A stretch of DNA of 64,000 bases from NCBI GenBank assembly GCA_017425245.1, contig JAFOOX010000052.1, positions 1 to 64,000 of the forward strand, in the 5' to 3' direction. The notes beneath the pieces were generated by a model. That model worked only from the letters and a program-made list of their open reading frames with translations. It was not told the origin of the DNA and did no database searches. Shown here in pieces: positions 54,235 through 63,880 of the stretch (positions are counted from its first letter, which is position 1; each line of letters starts with the position of its first letter). Position numbers and translations under genes: made by a program. The stretch comes from Gammaproteobacteria bacterium (lineage in GTDB: Bacteria > Pseudomonadota > Gammaproteobacteria > Enterobacterales > Neiellaceae).

Positions 54235-54494
54235 CAGATCACCATCCGCACGCCTTCGACGGCGCCAAGAGCCTGATAGAGCTGATCGGCCATCGCCTGA
54301 TCGGCCACCATCACCTCTATGGCGACCGCCCAATAGGTGCCTTTGCTGCTCGGTTTGTGGCTTGGGGCATAATCACCCGGTACCAGCGCCTGCACCGCCG
54401 CCACCACCCGATCAGGCAGTTGCGGATCAGCGGCGCCCATCACCCGAAAGGAAAAGCGCGCCGGAAATTCGAGATATTTACCAAAGTCAGTCAT
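54234..54494 (-). CDS. ybeD: YbeD/DUF493 family protein
   Basis: 86 residues, [20 protein letters not shown] and the rest fit the YbeD family, usual length 87. It lies between dacA and lipB as in E. coli. The ACT-like fold suggests allosteric regulation, but no reaction is known. Confidence 0.93.
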   Translation of the reverse strand: MTDFGKYLEFPARFSFRVMGAADPQLPDRVVAAVQALVPGDYAPSHKPSSKGTYWAVAIEVMVADQAMADQLYQALGAVEGVRMVI

Positions 54495-54527
54495 AGGCGT
54501 GATGGCGGGGATGGCCCACCCTCTCCC

Positions 54528-55688
54528 TTAGCCGAAAAGGTTGGAGAAGAAGCGCACGACATGGTCCCACATGCGCGAGAACCAGCCTGCTTCCGGTACG
54601 TCAGCCAGGGTCACCAGCGGCTTCTCGGCAATCAGCTCATCGCCCAGATGAAAGCGCACGGTGCCCACGCGCTGACCGAGAGTCAGCGGCGCAGTCAGTT
54701 CGCTGTCGAGGGTAAAGTCGGCTTTCAGTTCGCTGCTACGGCCACGCGGCAGGGTGATCGCCACCCGCTCATTAACGCCCAGCGCCACCTCATCGGCCGT
54801 ACCAAACCAGACGCGGCTTTGCCGGAACTCATGGCCCGCTTGATAAGGCACCAGCGTTTCAAAGAAACGGAAGCCCCAGGTAAGCAGTTTCTTGCTTTCT
54901 TCTTTGCGGACATTTTCCGAGGTGGTGCCGAGCACTGCCGCCACTAGACGCATCTCGCCTTCAGTAGCGCTGGAGACCAGGCTGTAGCCGTTCTCGCTGG
55001 TGTGGCCGGTCTTGATACCATCAACCTTGAGCGATTTGTCCCACAGCAGCAGGTTGCGGTTCATCTGGGTGATGCTGTTGTACTCGAACGACTTCTCGGC
55101 GTAGATGGCGTACTCCTCGGGCAGGTCGCGGATCAGCGCGGCACCGAGCAGGGCCATGTCACGGGCGGTGGTGTAGTGATTTTCGGCAGGCAGACCATGG
55201 CTGTTGACGAAGTTACTGCCACTCATGCCAATCTCTTTGGCATAAGCGTTCATCATCTGGGCGAAGGCGTCCTCGCTGCCGGCGATATGTTCGGCCATGG
55301 CCACGCAGGCATCATTACCAGACTGGATGATGATGCCGCGATTGAGCAAATCAACCGACACATAGTCGCCGACCTTGATGAACATCAGCGAGGAGCCGGG
55401 GAAGTTCTTGGCCCAGGCTTTCTCGCTCACCAGCACCTGATCTTCGGGCTTGATTTTGCCGCTTTTCAGCTGTGTGCCGATGATATAGCTGGTCATCATT
55501 TTGGTCAGGCTGGAGGGCCCGAGGCGCTCGTCGGCATTGCTTTCGGCCAGCACCTTGCCAGTCTCAAAATCCATCAGGATATAGGCGCGGGCGCCGAGCT
55601 GTGGTGCGTCAGGAATAATGGGACTGTTGGCGCTGACTGTGCCGGTAAGCAGCAGCGTGGTAAAGGCAACAAGGTGACGCAGACGCAT
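54528..55688 (-). CDS. dacA: D-alanyl-D-alanine carboxypeptidase, PBP5 family
   Basis: 386 residues from the ATG at 55688, which begins a signal peptide (RHLVAFTTLLLTGTVSA). Penicillin-binding motifs are SSLTKM (SxxK), QSGND (SxN) and KTGHT (KTG). A beta-domain follows, then an amphipathic C-terminal helix (WDHVVRFFSNLFG) that anchors PBP5 to the inner membrane. It trims the terminal D-Ala of peptidoglycan pentapeptides. A TATAGT -10 lies upstream at about 55750. Confidence 0.95.
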   Translation of the reverse strand: MRLRHLVAFTTLLLTGTVSANSPIIPDAPQLGARAYILMDFETGKVLAESNADERLGPSSLTKMMTSYIIGTQLKSGKIKPEDQVLVSEKAWAKNFPGSSLMFIKVGDYVSVDLLNRGIIIQSGNDACVAMAEHIAGSEDAFAQMMNAYAKEIGMSGSNFVNSHGLPAENHYTTARDMALLGAALIRDLPEEYAIYAEKSFEYNSITQMNRNLLLWDKSLKVDGIKTGHTSENGYSLVSSATEGEMRLVAAVLGTTSENVRKEESKKLLTWGFRFFETLVPYQAGHEFRQSRVWFGTADEVALGVNERVAITLPRGRSSELKADFTLDSELTAPLTLGQRVGTVRFHLGDELIAEKPLVTLADVPEAGWFSRMWDHVVRFFSNLFG

Positions 55689-55800
55689 GAGGTGCGGATC
55701 TCCGTGGCAGCGGGACGCCAACTGGCGTGGGCTCAAATCTATGGGCCATTACTATACCGGAGCCCCCCCGCAGCGACCACCCTTGGCGCCGTCCGGGATT

Positions 55801-55837
55801 GTGCCTGAGGGCAAGGTGTCTCCACCTGCCCTCGGCA
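55801..55837. terminator. long hairpin after uppP
   Basis: GTGCC-T-GAGGGCA-A-GGTG pairs with CACC-TGCCCTC-GGCAC, a stem of 16 pairs with two bulges, 17 bp past the uppP stop. No T-run follows, so termination efficiency is uncertain. Confidence 0.55.
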
Positions 55838-55853
55838 CTGGCGATGGGGCAAT

Positions 55854-56681
55854 TTAAGCCGGCGTACTCCAGTCAACCCAGCCGAAGTACCAGCTAGCCA
55901 GCACCAGCAGGCCGAAGGCGATGCGGTAATAGGCAAAGGGCACAAAGCTGTGGCGAGTCACGTAGGCCAAGAGCGCCTTCACGGTCAGCAGCGCAGCAAT
56001 AAAGGCGGCAACAAAACCAACACCAAAGACCACCAAGTCTTCTAGAACCAGCAAGTCGCGGTTTTTGAACAGATCGTAGGTCGTCGCCGCAAACATGGTG
56101 GGAATGGCCAGGAAAAAGCTGAACTGAGTAGCCGTCTGACGCGACAGACCAAACAACATACCGCCGATGATGGTGGCACCCGAGCGCGAGGTGCCGGGGA
56201 TCATCGCCACCGACTGGGCAAACCCAACCTTGAGCGCATCCTTCCAGTTCATCTCGTCGATACTGTGGACCCGCGCCTCCTTCTCATGGCGTTCGGCCAG
56301 GAGGATGACAAAGCCACCGACGATCAGAGCACAGGCGACAACCACCGCATTGAACAGCAACTCCTTGATGGTGCCGTGAAACAGTACCCCCAGCACCATG
56401 GCCGGCAGAAAAGCACAGATGATATTAATGGTCAGGCGGTTGGCATCCGGATCGCGGCCAAGGCCAGTCACCACCTTGTAGATCCGTTCCCGGTAGATCT
56501 TGCACACCGCCATCACAGCACCGAACTGAATGGCGACCTTGAACACGCCGGCGCGTGCGTCATTAAAGTTGAGCAGATCACCGGCAATGATCAGATGGCC
56601 GGTGGATGAGATCGGCAAGAACTCGGTGAGCCCCTCAATGATGCCGAGAATGAGGGCTTTGAGCAGCAGTATCAGGTCCAT
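55854..56681 (-). CDS. uppP: undecaprenyl-diphosphatase UppP (BacA)
   Basis: 275 residues from the ATG at 56681, which begins [21 protein letters not shown]. The two family motifs are [11 protein letters not shown] and [10 protein letters not shown], and eight hydrophobic helices are visible. It recycles the undecaprenyl carrier lipid at the inner membrane and gives bacitracin tolerance. Confidence 0.96.
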   Translation of the reverse strand: MDLILLLKALILGIIEGLTEFLPISSTGHLIIAGDLLNFNDARAGVFKVAIQFGAVMAVCKIYRERIYKVVTGLGRDPDANRLTINIICAFLPAMVLGVLFHGTIKELLFNAVVVACALIVGGFVILLAERHEKEARVHSIDEMNWKDALKVGFAQSVAMIPGTSRSGATIIGGMLFGLSRQTATQFSFFLAIPTMFAATTYDLFKNRDLLVLEDLVVFGVGFVAAFIAALLTVKALLAYVTRHSFVPFAYYRIAFGLLVLASWYFGWVDWSTPA

Positions 56682-56732
56682 GACATAGGCACTCCGCAAG
56701 TACAACAACAGTAAAAAAGCCAACGCCTTGGG

Positions 56733-57239
56733 CTAGTAGCCCACGTCGTCAGGCCAGCGAAAATCGACAGGTGCCAGCTGCTGGCTGGCTCGATCATAAG
56801 CAGCCCACAGCTCGCCATAACTTCGACCATTTTGCGGATGGCGCAATTCAGGCGCAAGCTCGGCCAATGGCCACAAGACAAAGGCATTGGTCAGAATCTC
56901 AGGCCGCGGCAGCACCACCGGTACATCAACACACAGCTGGTCATAGAGCAGCAGATCAAGATCAGCACTGTGGCAGCTAGCCTCGGCATCAGCAGCACGC
57001 CGCCGGCCGAGGGCGGTTTCGATGGCGCGCAGACCGGCAACGACGGCATCCAGCGTCAACGCGGTAGTGGCCCGGGCCACCAGATTAAGAAAGGGCGGGC
57101 CAACAAAGCCTACCGCTTCGCTCTCATATACCGACGACAGCTGCAGCGGGCCGAGCAGCGCCTGCAACCCAGCAACGGCGGCGCGCACATTGACCGCTGC
57201 ATTCTGATTGCTGCCGATGCCAACAAACAGCTCCGCCAT
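56733..57239 (-). CDS. folK: 2-amino-4-hydroxy-6-hydroxymethyldihydropteridine pyrophosphokinase, FolK
   Basis: 168 residues from the ATG at 57239, overlapping the folB stop. Signatures are FVGIGSNQNAAVNVRAAV, SVYESEAVGF and LDLLLYDQ, with RPEILTNAFVLWPLAEL. It pyrophosphorylates hydroxymethyldihydropterin, the step after FolB. It follows folB in one unit. Confidence 0.93.
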   Translation of the reverse strand: MAELFVGIGSNQNAAVNVRAAVAGLQALLGPLQLSSVYESEAVGFVGPPFLNLVARATTALTLDAVVAGLRAIETALGRRRAADAEASCHSADLDLLLYDQLCVDVPVVLPRPEILTNAFVLWPLAELAPELRHPQNGRSYGELWAAYDRASQQLAPVDFRWPDDVGY

Positions 57240-57589
57240 CAACGTCGCCGCCGCAAGGTGATGCCTACGGCATCGGCCTCTGCCACCGCACCGCGCTTGC
57301 GCACCGTCACCTCCACTGCATTGACCCGGCTATCCAGCAGCGCCAGTGCGGCGATCTCGCCGGCCAGATGTTCAATCAGGGCAAAGGGACGGCTGCCGGC
57401 CAGCGTGGCAATGGCATCTGCCAAGGTGGCGTAATTCAGAGTCTCGTCGAGCCGGTCGCTGGCCGCTGCAGCCGAGAAGTCAGCGTCGAGACGCAGGTCG
57501 ACCGTCAAGGGTCGCAACCCCCGCTGTTCCCAGTCGTAGACGCCGATTCGGCAGCGTACCGTCAGTGCTTGAATGAAAAGGCTATCCAT
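57239..57589 (-). CDS. folB: dihydroneopterin aldolase FolB
   Basis: 116 residues from the ATG at 57589; the start MDSLFIQALTVRCRIGVYDWE is typical. The catalytic region includes LNYATLADAI and FALIEHLAGEIAAL. It cleaves dihydroneopterin. Its stop overlaps folK and it is divergent from plsY. Confidence 0.95.
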   Translation of the reverse strand: MDSLFIQALTVRCRIGVYDWEQRGLRPLTVDLRLDADFSAAAASDRLDETLNYATLADAIATLAGSRPFALIEHLAGEIAALALLDSRVNAVEVTVRKRGAVAEADAVGITLRRRR

Positions 57590-57687
57590 GCTGTACACAT
57601 AGCCGCCATGGGCGAATGGGCGTATGCTACCAGCTCAAACAAGGTGTTGCACCGATCACCCTTTTTTGCGGAGTTGTGAACCCCAAC

Positions 57688-58290
57688 ATGGACGCGTTGG
57701 TTGTCGCCGCCATCGTTACTGGCTATCTGATGGGCTCGCTGTCGAGCGCGGTACTGGTGTGCCGCGCCTTTGGCTTGCCCGACCCCCGCACCCAGGGTTC
57801 CAACAACCCCGGGGCCACCAATGTGTTCCGCCTCGGCGGGCTGTTGCCCGGCGCCCTCACCCTGCTGGGCGATCTGCTCAAGGGCACCATTCCGGTATGG
57901 GGCTCGTTTTTTCTCGGCATAGAGCCACTGTGGCTTGGCGTAGTGGCCATCGCCGCTTGCCTCGGTCATATGTTCCCGCTTTACCACCGCTTTCATGGCG
58001 GTAAGGCGGTGGCCACCGCCTTCGGTGCCCTGCTGCCGATTGGCCTCGACCTCGGCGGGCTATTGCTCGGCACTTGGGTGGTGACGCTGGTATTCAGCGG
58101 CTATTCGTCGCTGGCCAGCATCATCACCCTGCTGCTCGCCCCCATCTATGTCATGTGGATCAAGCCGCTCTACACCTTCCCGGTGCTGATGCTGTCGGCC
58201 ATCATGCTGCTGCGCCACCGCAGCAACATCATCCGCCTGCTGAAAAAGCAGGAACCTAAGGTGAAGGACAAGGGCTGGCGCGTACGCTGA
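57688..58290 (+). CDS. plsY: acyl-phosphate glycerol-3-phosphate acyltransferase PlsY
   Basis: 200 residues from the ATG at 57688. Family signatures are GSLSSAVLVCR, GSNNPGATNVFR and HRFHGGKAVATAFG, with five membrane helices. It acylates glycerol-3-phosphate using acyl-phosphate at the inner membrane. It is divergent from folB; tsaD converges on it. Confidence 0.95.
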   Translation: MDALVVAAIVTGYLMGSLSSAVLVCRAFGLPDPRTQGSNNPGATNVFRLGGLLPGALTLLGDLLKGTIPVWGSFFLGIEPLWLGVVAIAACLGHMFPLYHRFHGGKAVATAFGALLPIGLDLGGLLLGTWVVTLVFSGYSSLASIITLLLAPIYVMWIKPLYTFPVLMLSAIMLLRHRSNIIRLLKKQEPKVKDKGWRVR

Positions 58291-58353
58291 AATTAGTCTC
58301 TGGCGGGCACGCTAAATCAGTCCCTGACGCGTCAGCCAAGACAGTCACGGGCA

Positions 58354-58369
58354 CGCTAAGGCCTTAGCG
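58354..58369. repeat. 16-bp perfect palindrome between plsY and tsaD
   Basis: CGCTAAGGCCTTAGCG overlaps the tsaD stop codon. The block CGGGCACGCTAA occurs twice in the 74-bp gap (58304 and 58348). It could end transcription of the two convergent genes or be a small repeat remnant. Confidence 0.45.
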
Positions 58370-59383
58370 GCAGAGCGGCGCCAGTTCAGTCAGCGGCCAG
58401 CGTGGCCGGGCGGTCACCGCCAGCGGTGCCTGCTCGCCAGCCTGCAGCCGTAAACAGCCAGCCAGCGCAATCATGGCGCCGTTATCGGTACACAGCGCCA
58501 ACCGTGGAAAGTAAACGGTGGCGCGATGACGACGAGCCAGATCTTGAAGCTGGGCGCGCAACTGCAGATTGGCGCTAACGCCACCGGCCACCACCAGCTG
58601 CTTGCGGCCCGTCTCCTTGAGTGCCCGCTTGCACTTGATCACCAGCGTCTCCACCACCGCCTCCTCAAAGGCGCGAGCGATATCAGCCCGGGTCTGATCA
58701 TCATTGCCATTGGCGGCAATGCAGTTGGCGGCAGCGGTTTTCAGGCCGCTGAAGCTGAAATCCAGCCCTGGGCGATCGGTCATGGGTCGCGGAAAGGTAA
58801 AGCGTCCGGCATTGCCACCCTGAGCCAGCTTGGCCAGCGCCGCGCCACCGGGATAGCCGAGGCCGAGCAGCTTGGCGGTCTTGTCGAAGGCTTCGCCGGC
58901 CGCATCATCCACCGACTCACCAAGCAGGCGGTAGCTGCCCAGGTCGGCCACATCAAACAGCTGGGTATGGCCGCCAGAAACCAGCAGGGCCACAAAAGGC
59001 ACTTGCGGGCTAGGTTCCTCCAGCAGCGGGGCCAGCAGATGGCCTTCAAGATGGTGCACGGCCACCGCCGGCTTGTTCCAGCCATAGGCCAGGCCACGGG
59101 CAAAGGTCGCCCCCACCAGCAGGGCGCCAATCAGCCCGGGGCCGGCGGTGTAGGCGACGCCATCGATATCGCTTGGGGTGAGACCGGCTTCATCAAGCGC
59201 AGCACGCACCAGCGGCACCAGCCGCTTGACGTGATCGCGTGAGGCCAGCTCGGGCACTACGCCGCCATAGCGGGCATGCATGGCCACCTGACTATGCAGC
59301 TGGTTGGCCATGAGCCCCCGTTCGCTGTCGTAGATGGCAACGCCGGTCTCATCACAGGATGTTTCAATACCTAATACGCGCAT
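58364..59383 (-). CDS. tsaD: tRNA N6-threonylcarbamoyladenosine synthesis protein TsaD
   Basis: 339 residues: [17 protein letters not shown] at the start, metal-binding [13 protein letters not shown] (HxEGH), and [13 protein letters not shown]. With TsaBCE it makes t6A37 in tRNAs reading ANN codons. In many gammaproteobacteria rpsU is divergent to it; here a DUF2726 gene points toward tsaD on the same strand and rpsU is absent. Confidence 0.97.
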   Translation of the reverse strand: MRVLGIETSCDETGVAIYDSERGLMANQLHSQVAMHARYGGVVPELASRDHVKRLVPLVRAALDEAGLTPSDIDGVAYTAGPGLIGALLVGATFARGLAYGWNKPAVAVHHLEGHLLAPLLEEPSPQVPFVALLVSGGHTQLFDVADLGSYRLLGESVDDAAGEAFDKTAKLLGLGYPGGAALAKLAQGGNAGRFTFPRPMTDRPGLDFSFSGLKTAAANCIAANGNDDQTRADIARAFEEAVVETLVIKCKRALKETGRKQLVVAGGVSANLQLRAQLQDLARRHRATVYFPRLALCTDNGAMIALAGCLRLQAGEQAPLAVTARPRWPLTELAPLCR

Positions 59384-59466
59384 CTGGCCCCCTCATTGCG
59401 GCCGCCATTCTAGCGGCCCAACCTTGGCCTCACCACCGCCAAGAGACAAGGTGATTGGCTGTGTTC

Positions 59467-60630
59467 TCAGCGCTCAGCGCGCATGCTCGGCTGGCCGTCG
59501 ATGTCGTCATCCCGATCGAGCGACAGCGAAGATGGGGCCTGCGATGGAACCAGCGGCGGCGGGCTTGTATGGCTCTGCGCATCGCTCAGGGTGGTGCGGC
59601 ACTCCGGATAGCTGGAGCAACTCCAAAACGGTGCCGCCTGTGGGTCTTTGGGTCGCACCCGCACCATATGAGCATCGCAACGCGGACAATGGGGTGCCAG
59701 CCCCTCAGCAGCAGCGGCTATCGGCTTGGCCGGCACTGCGGACTGCGCTGAGACAGGGCGACCGAGCGGCAGCTCGGGCTCAATGCGATCAGCCACTGCA
59801 GGGCGACCACGCCCCTCCTGCGTCGGGCCAGGATCGCGCCCGGCAGGAAAGCCACCGACGGCAGGCCCTGCAACCGGAGGCTGAGCGGAAAAACGTTCCG
59901 GCTCGCGGCGGCTATCATCAGCGACAGGCTGACGCAGCTGCGGTTCAGTGCGCTGGCGTGGCTCAGACGTTACTGCTGGTTCGGCTTTCAGCCGTGGTTC
60001 GGTGCGACCACCCGAAGGCTGACGTAAATGGGGCTCAGCCCGACCACCCGCCGGTTGACGCAGCTGAGGCTCACGGCTGCGCGGCGTGCTGATCTGTGGC
60101 TCTGATGCCTCGGCGCTCAGCGGCGCCTCCAGGGCGACATCTTCCTCGGTAGCCAGGGCCACGGCCAGATGGCGCTTGAGTTCAGCCACGCTGTAGCTGG
60201 TGCGGGCTTCCACCACCAGCACCGGCACCCCGACCTTGCGACAGACGCCGACCAGCCAGTCGTCATGTTCAATCCGGCCGCGTCGGCCCTGCGCAGGGTC
60301 GCGCAGTTCAACTAGCGCCAGCGGGGAAAAATTGTGGCTGTCACAGACAACAAAATCAGCCTGCCGCCCCGCTAAATCATCCACGGCCTGTCGCCAGCCC
60401 TTGCTGCTGACCGGCAGATCCACGGCAAAGAGTTCGGCCAGCCGCACCTTGGCCAGCAGGCGATAGCGGCCCCCCATGGCCTGCTCCATAGCCTGGGCAA
60501 AGGCGCGCTCAGCCGGCGTCAGCAGGCTTTCAATCAACAGGTAGGGGCCCTGCGCCGCCCGGCGCCGCTTGATCCAGAACACCAGCAGGGCCAATGCCAC
60601 CGCCAGTACCAGCAAAATCGCCACCACCAC
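59467..60630 (-). CDS. membrane-anchored DUF2726 protein with C4 zinc-ribbon
   Basis: 387 residues. One N-terminal membrane helix (VVAILLVLAVALALLVFWIKRRR) is followed by a DUF2726 domain (LLTPAERAFAQAMEQAM, DFVVCDSHNFSPLALVELRD), a nuclease-like fold. A ~130-residue Pro/Arg-rich linker has imperfect repeats of EPxLRQPxGGR. At the end is a topoisomerase-type zinc finger, CPRCDAHMVRVRPKDP then FWSCSSYPEC. Similar proteins occur widely in gammaproteobacteria; function unknown, perhaps nucleic-acid binding at the membrane. Confidence 0.8.
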   Translation of the reverse strand: MVVAILLVLAVALALLVFWIKRRRAAQGPYLLIESLLTPAERAFAQAMEQAMGGRYRLLAKVRLAELFAVDLPVSSKGWRQAVDDLAGRQADFVVCDSHNFSPLALVELRDPAQGRRGRIEHDDWLVGVCRKVGVPVLVVEARTSYSVAELKRHLAVALATEEDVALEAPLSAEASEPQISTPRSREPQLRQPAGGRAEPHLRQPSGGRTEPRLKAEPAVTSEPRQRTEPQLRQPVADDSRREPERFSAQPPVAGPAVGGFPAGRDPGPTQEGRGRPAVADRIEPELPLGRPVSAQSAVPAKPIAAAAEGLAPHCPRCDAHMVRVRPKDPQAAPFWSCSSYPECRTTLSDAQSHTSPPPLVPSQAPSSLSLDRDDDIDGQPSMRAER

Positions 60631-60727
60631 CTGTCACTCTCCTGCGTTGCTTGGCAAACGGCGCCTATGCTCCGCCAAGCCGCGCCCGGATGCCAGAGCT
60701 GTTATGGTTGGCCAGCTAACTTTTTGT

Positions 60728-60976
60728 TCAGCCGCCGGTGACTGGCGGAAAGATCGCCACTTCGTCGCCATCGGCAAGGGTGGTTGACCACTGGGCCATG
60801 GTCTGGTTGACCGCCACCCATAGCCGCTCATCGCTAAGCTGAGGCTGCCACTCGGGGCGGGCTGCGATCAGGGCGCCACGTACCGCCTGGGTATCCGCCA
60901 AACTCACGTCGGCCAGCTCCAGACCATCGCAGCCCAGCTGCTCGCGCAGGGCGCCAAAGAACTTCACCCGGATCAT
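60728..60976 (-). CDS. moaD: molybdopterin synthase small subunit MoaD
   Basis: 82 residues from the ATG at 60976: [16 protein letters not shown], and the diagnostic end [12 protein letters not shown] with the terminal GG that becomes the thiocarboxylate. It overlaps moaC by 4 bp. The usual partner moaE is not next to it. Confidence 0.94.
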   Translation of the reverse strand: MIRVKFFGALREQLGCDGLELADVSLADTQAVRGALIAARPEWQPQLSDERLWVAVNQTMAQWSTTLADGDEVAIFPPVTGG

Positions 60977-61461
60977 GCCCCCTCCCGCCGATAGTCGCCC
61001 GACTTGCCACCGCTTTTGCTCAGCAGTTCGATATCGGTGATACGGATATCCTTCTGCACCGCCTTGCACATGTCATACAGGGTCAGGGCAGCAACGCTAG
61101 CGGCGGTCAACGCCTCCATCTCCACCCCGGTCTGGCCGTTAACCCGGCACAGGACGCGAATGCGCACCCCCGGCAACGCCTCATCCAGAGTCAGATCGAC
61201 AGTGACTTTGGTCAGCGCCAGCGGATGGCAAAGCGGAACCAGCTCGCTGGTTTTTTTGGCGGCCATGATGCCGGCAATACGTGCCGTCGCCAGTACGTCA
61301 CCTTTGGGCATTGCACCGTCGCGCAGCAGCGCCAGCGTCGTCGGTGCCATGATCACCGAAGCCCCGGCTTCAGCGGTGCGACTGCTGACCGCCTTGGCCG
61401 AGACATCGACCATATGGGCCTCGCCAGCACTGTTGAGATGGGTCAGCTGCGGCTCGGACAT
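60973..61461 (-). CDS. moaC: cyclic pyranopterin monophosphate synthase MoaC
   Basis: 162 residues from the ATG at 61461. It contains [18 protein letters not shown] and [20 protein letters not shown], the active-site segments of MoaC. It converts the MoaA product to cPMP. It overlaps moaB by 19 bp. Confidence 0.96.
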   Translation of the reverse strand: MSEPQLTHLNSAGEAHMVDVSAKAVSSRTAEAGASVIMAPTTLALLRDGAMPKGDVLATARIAGIMAAKKTSELVPLCHPLALTKVTVDLTLDEALPGVRIRVLCRVNGQTGVEMEALTAASVAALTLYDMCKAVQKDIRITDIELLSKSGGKSGDYRREGA

Positions 61462-61988
61462 GCGCCCTCCCCGGCCGGCTGCTTGAGGTGGGGCACCATG
61501 TTGCACGGTCGCTGACGGGCGTCGAGCTGATCGCGGATGATGCCGCTCCAGCCGGTCATACAGGCACCGGGCGAGCCCGGCAGGCAGCAGATCAAGGTGC
61601 CGTTGGCCAGCCCGGCCAGTGCCCGGCTCTGCAGTGCCGAACCGCCAATGTCCTGATAACTGAGCTGGCGGAACAGCTCGCCAAAGCCGTCGATCTCGCG
61701 GTCAAACAGCACCCGCACCGCCTCCGGCACCTGGTTGCCGGGGCCAAAGCCGGTGCCACCATTGACCAGCACCACCTGTACATCGCCACTGGCGATCCAG
61801 CGGCTGACAAGGGCGCGCAGCTGATAGCGGTCGTCCTTGCTGATCAACCGCTCAACCAGCTGATGACCGGCCGCGGTCAAGGCGTCGATCAACGCCTGAC
61901 CCGCGCTATCCTCGGCCAGGGTTCGGCGGTCAGAGACGGTTAGCACAGCGATCTGCAGTGGCTGAAATTCGGCGGCTGCGCGGCTCAT
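61443..61988 (-). CDS. moaB: molybdenum cofactor biosynthesis protein MoaB
   Basis: 181 residues from the ATG at 61988. MogA/MoaB fold: [40 protein letters not shown], and [18 protein letters not shown]. It adenylates molybdopterin. It overlaps mobA by 4 bp. Confidence 0.94.
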   Translation of the reverse strand: MSRAAAEFQPLQIAVLTVSDRRTLAEDSAGQALIDALTAAGHQLVERLISKDDRYQLRALVSRWIASGDVQVVLVNGGTGFGPGNQVPEAVRVLFDREIDGFGELFRQLSYQDIGGSALQSRALAGLANGTLICCLPGSPGACMTGWSGIIRDQLDARQRPCNMVPHLKQPAGEGACPSRS

Positions 61989-62560
61989 CGCGGTTCGGAC
62001 TCCTCGGCGTGGCTGGCGACAATGGCCTCCCATTGAGCCGGGGTATTGCAGTTACAGAAGCGCGGCTGCCACTGCTCAACCACCGGCAACAGCGCGGCGC
62101 CAAGGGCCTGCAGCAATCCCTGAATACTGGCCTGACGCGGATCACCGCTGGCCAGCTGATTCACTGTCTCTGCCAGCTGCTGGTCGTTGCGCAGGGCCAG
62201 CGGAAACAGGCTGTTGGCAAAACCCAGATAGGGGCTCTCGTCGCTGAGGGCGGCGCGCAGCTGACGCAGCGCCCCGTCGGGCAGTAGCGGCATATCCACC
62301 GGTAGCAGCAACAGCACCTCGAAGCGACGCAAACCATCAATAGCGCCGGCGATGCCTGCCAGTGGCCCGGCAACACCGGGGCGATCACGCAGCCTGCCAG
62401 CAGCACCATCGCGGGTGACAGCAAAGGGCTGACAGCCCGCCCGCTCCAGCTGGACCAAGGCCCGTTGCAGCAGGGTTGAGCCACCCAGCTGCAACAGCGC
62501 TTTGTCTTGGCCCATACGGTTGGATGCACCGCCGGCCAATACCACCCCTGCCCAATTCAT
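61985..62560 (-). CDS. mobA: molybdenum cofactor guanylyltransferase MobA
   Basis: 191 residues: VVLAGGASNRMGQDKALLQL is the nucleotide-binding signature, followed by LLLPVDMPLLP and an ending with FCNCNTPAQWEAI. It adds GMP to make the MGD form of the cofactor. Unlike E. coli it lies within the moa cluster. Confidence 0.95.
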   Translation of the reverse strand: MNWAGVVLAGGASNRMGQDKALLQLGGSTLLQRALVQLERAGCQPFAVTRDGAAGRLRDRPGVAGPLAGIAGAIDGLRRFEVLLLLPVDMPLLPDGALRQLRAALSDESPYLGFANSLFPLALRNDQQLAETVNQLASGDPRQASIQGLLQALGAALLPVVEQWQPRFCNCNTPAQWEAIVASHAEESEPR

Positions 62561-62756
62561 CGGCTTACCTGCTTATGTTGTTGATAGCCTGAGGTTAAAG
62601 GGGCAAGGCGCAGCCGTCCAGTAACAGCATGCGGCCGTCCAGTGGCGCCGCCGCTGCAGGCTGCTGGCGGGTCATCAATGCCAGCCCTCAACGCCGGTCA
62701 TATCGGGCAGCTGGTGAGCAATGCCTTTGTGACAGCGGCGGCTGTCATCCACGCCG
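62561..62756. other. 196-bp gap between moaA and mobA
   Basis: No supported gene. The minus strand is open for about 28 codons (GVDDSRRCHKGIAHQLPDMT...), with no start signal and no recognised family; it may be decayed coding sequence. No clear hairpin terminator seen. Confidence 0.35.
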
Positions 62757-63737
62757 TCAGCCACCGATAGCCGCCAGATGGGAGGTGATGCCAGCATCAC
62801 CTTCATGCAGGAAGTGGCTGATGCGTTTCTCTTTCAGCGCCTGACGGATACGTGCCAGCAACAGCAGCTGCTGCTCGTCCTGCTGCAGCAGATCGCGCAG
62901 CTCAACACCATGGGTGCCGAACAGGCAGAGATGCAATTTGCCGCGCGCGGATACCCGCAGCCGGTTGCAGCTGTCACAGAAGTCACGGCCGTAGGGCAAG
63001 ATCAGGCCGATGCGGCCCGCGTAATCCGGGTGGCGGTAGTGCTCGGCCGGGCCATCGTCGTAGCCCTTGCTCACCGGCTGCCAGCCCGCCGCCAGCAGCC
63101 GGTTCCGTAGCCGTTCACCGCTCTGCTGCTGCTGGAGCATGGTGCTGCTCAGGTTGGCGGTCTGCATCAGCTCGATAAAGCGCAGCTCCAGCGGCTTATC
63201 GCGCACCAGTGCCAGAAATGCCTGCCAGTCATGATCGGTGTAATCGCGCAGGATCACGGCGTTAACCTTGACTGCGTTAAAGCCGAGGGTCAGGGCCAGC
63301 TCCAGCCCGTCGAGGATCTGGTGCAGGCTATCGCTGCCGGTAATGACGGCAAAACTGCGGGGATCGAGGCTGTCGATGCTGACATTGAGCTGATTGATGC
63401 CCGCCGCCCGCCAGCGCGCGACATCACGCTGGAGGCGATAACCGTTGGTGGTCATGGCCAGGGTACGAATGCCGGGCACCGCCGCCACCACCGCCGCAAT
63501 ATCCGTGAAATCGCGGCGCAGGGTCGGCTCGCCGCCGGTCAGGCGGATCTTGCTCGCCCCGGCAGCGGCAAAGGCCGCGGCCACCCGCTGACATTCATCC
63601 ACGGTGAGAAAGTACTGCGAGCCCGAGGGCTGATAGCCGTCAGGCAGGCAATAGCCGCATCGGAAGTTACAGGCTTCCGTCAACGACAGGCGCAGATAGG
63701 GAAAGCTGCGCCCGAACGGGTCGGTTAATGGGGTCAT
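62757..63737 (-). CDS. moaA: GTP 3',8-cyclase MoaA
   Basis: 326 residues from the ATG at 63737. A longer frame reaches 63860, but that part coincides with a Moco RNA, so the start is MTPLTDPFGRSFPYLRLSLT. The radical-SAM cluster is CNFRCGYC and the second cluster is FCDSCNRLRVSARGKLHLC. The usual C-terminal GG is present: it ends SHLAAIGG. It makes the first intermediate of molybdopterin from GTP. Confidence 0.96.
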   Translation of the reverse strand: MTPLTDPFGRSFPYLRLSLTEACNFRCGYCLPDGYQPSGSQYFLTVDECQRVAAAFAAAGASKIRLTGGEPTLRRDFTDIAAVVAAVPGIRTLAMTTNGYRLQRDVARWRAAGINQLNVSIDSLDPRSFAVITGSDSLHQILDGLELALTLGFNAVKVNAVILRDYTDHDWQAFLALVRDKPLELRFIELMQTANLSSTMLQQQQSGERLRNRLLAAGWQPVSKGYDDGPAEHYRHPDYAGRIGLILPYGRDFCDSCNRLRVSARGKLHLCLFGTHGVELRDLLQQDEQQLLLLARIRQALKEKRISHFLHEGDAGITSHLAAIGG

Positions 63738-63741
63738 GTCG

Positions 63742-63880
63742 CCTTTCCAAATGGGGGAGGCCATGCCGTTTCCCGCATGACCCGGTGGCTGCTGCCACGG
63801 CCGGGATCCCTTTTCGCAATGCACGAGGAGGGGATCAAGGCTCGGTGATTGACCAGACATCGACAGGTGTAGCGCGATTG
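63742..63880 (-). promoter_or_regulatory. Moco RNA motif (molybdenum-cofactor riboswitch) in the moaA leader
   Basis: On the minus strand the leader ends GCCTCCCCCATTTGGAAAGG followed by CGACATG, nearly the same as the E. coli moaA Moco RNA (GCCTCCCGTATCTGGAAAGG). A GAAAAGGGATCCC hairpin region and CGGGTCATGCGGGAAAC lie upstream in the expected order. It should lower moa expression when cofactor is ample. The 5' limit is approximate. Confidence 0.85.

Noticed and set aside
63738-63860. N-terminal 41-residue extension of MoaA
   Set aside because: It coincides with the Moco RNA, whose 3' part ends just before the ATG at 63737, and has no homology to MoaA.
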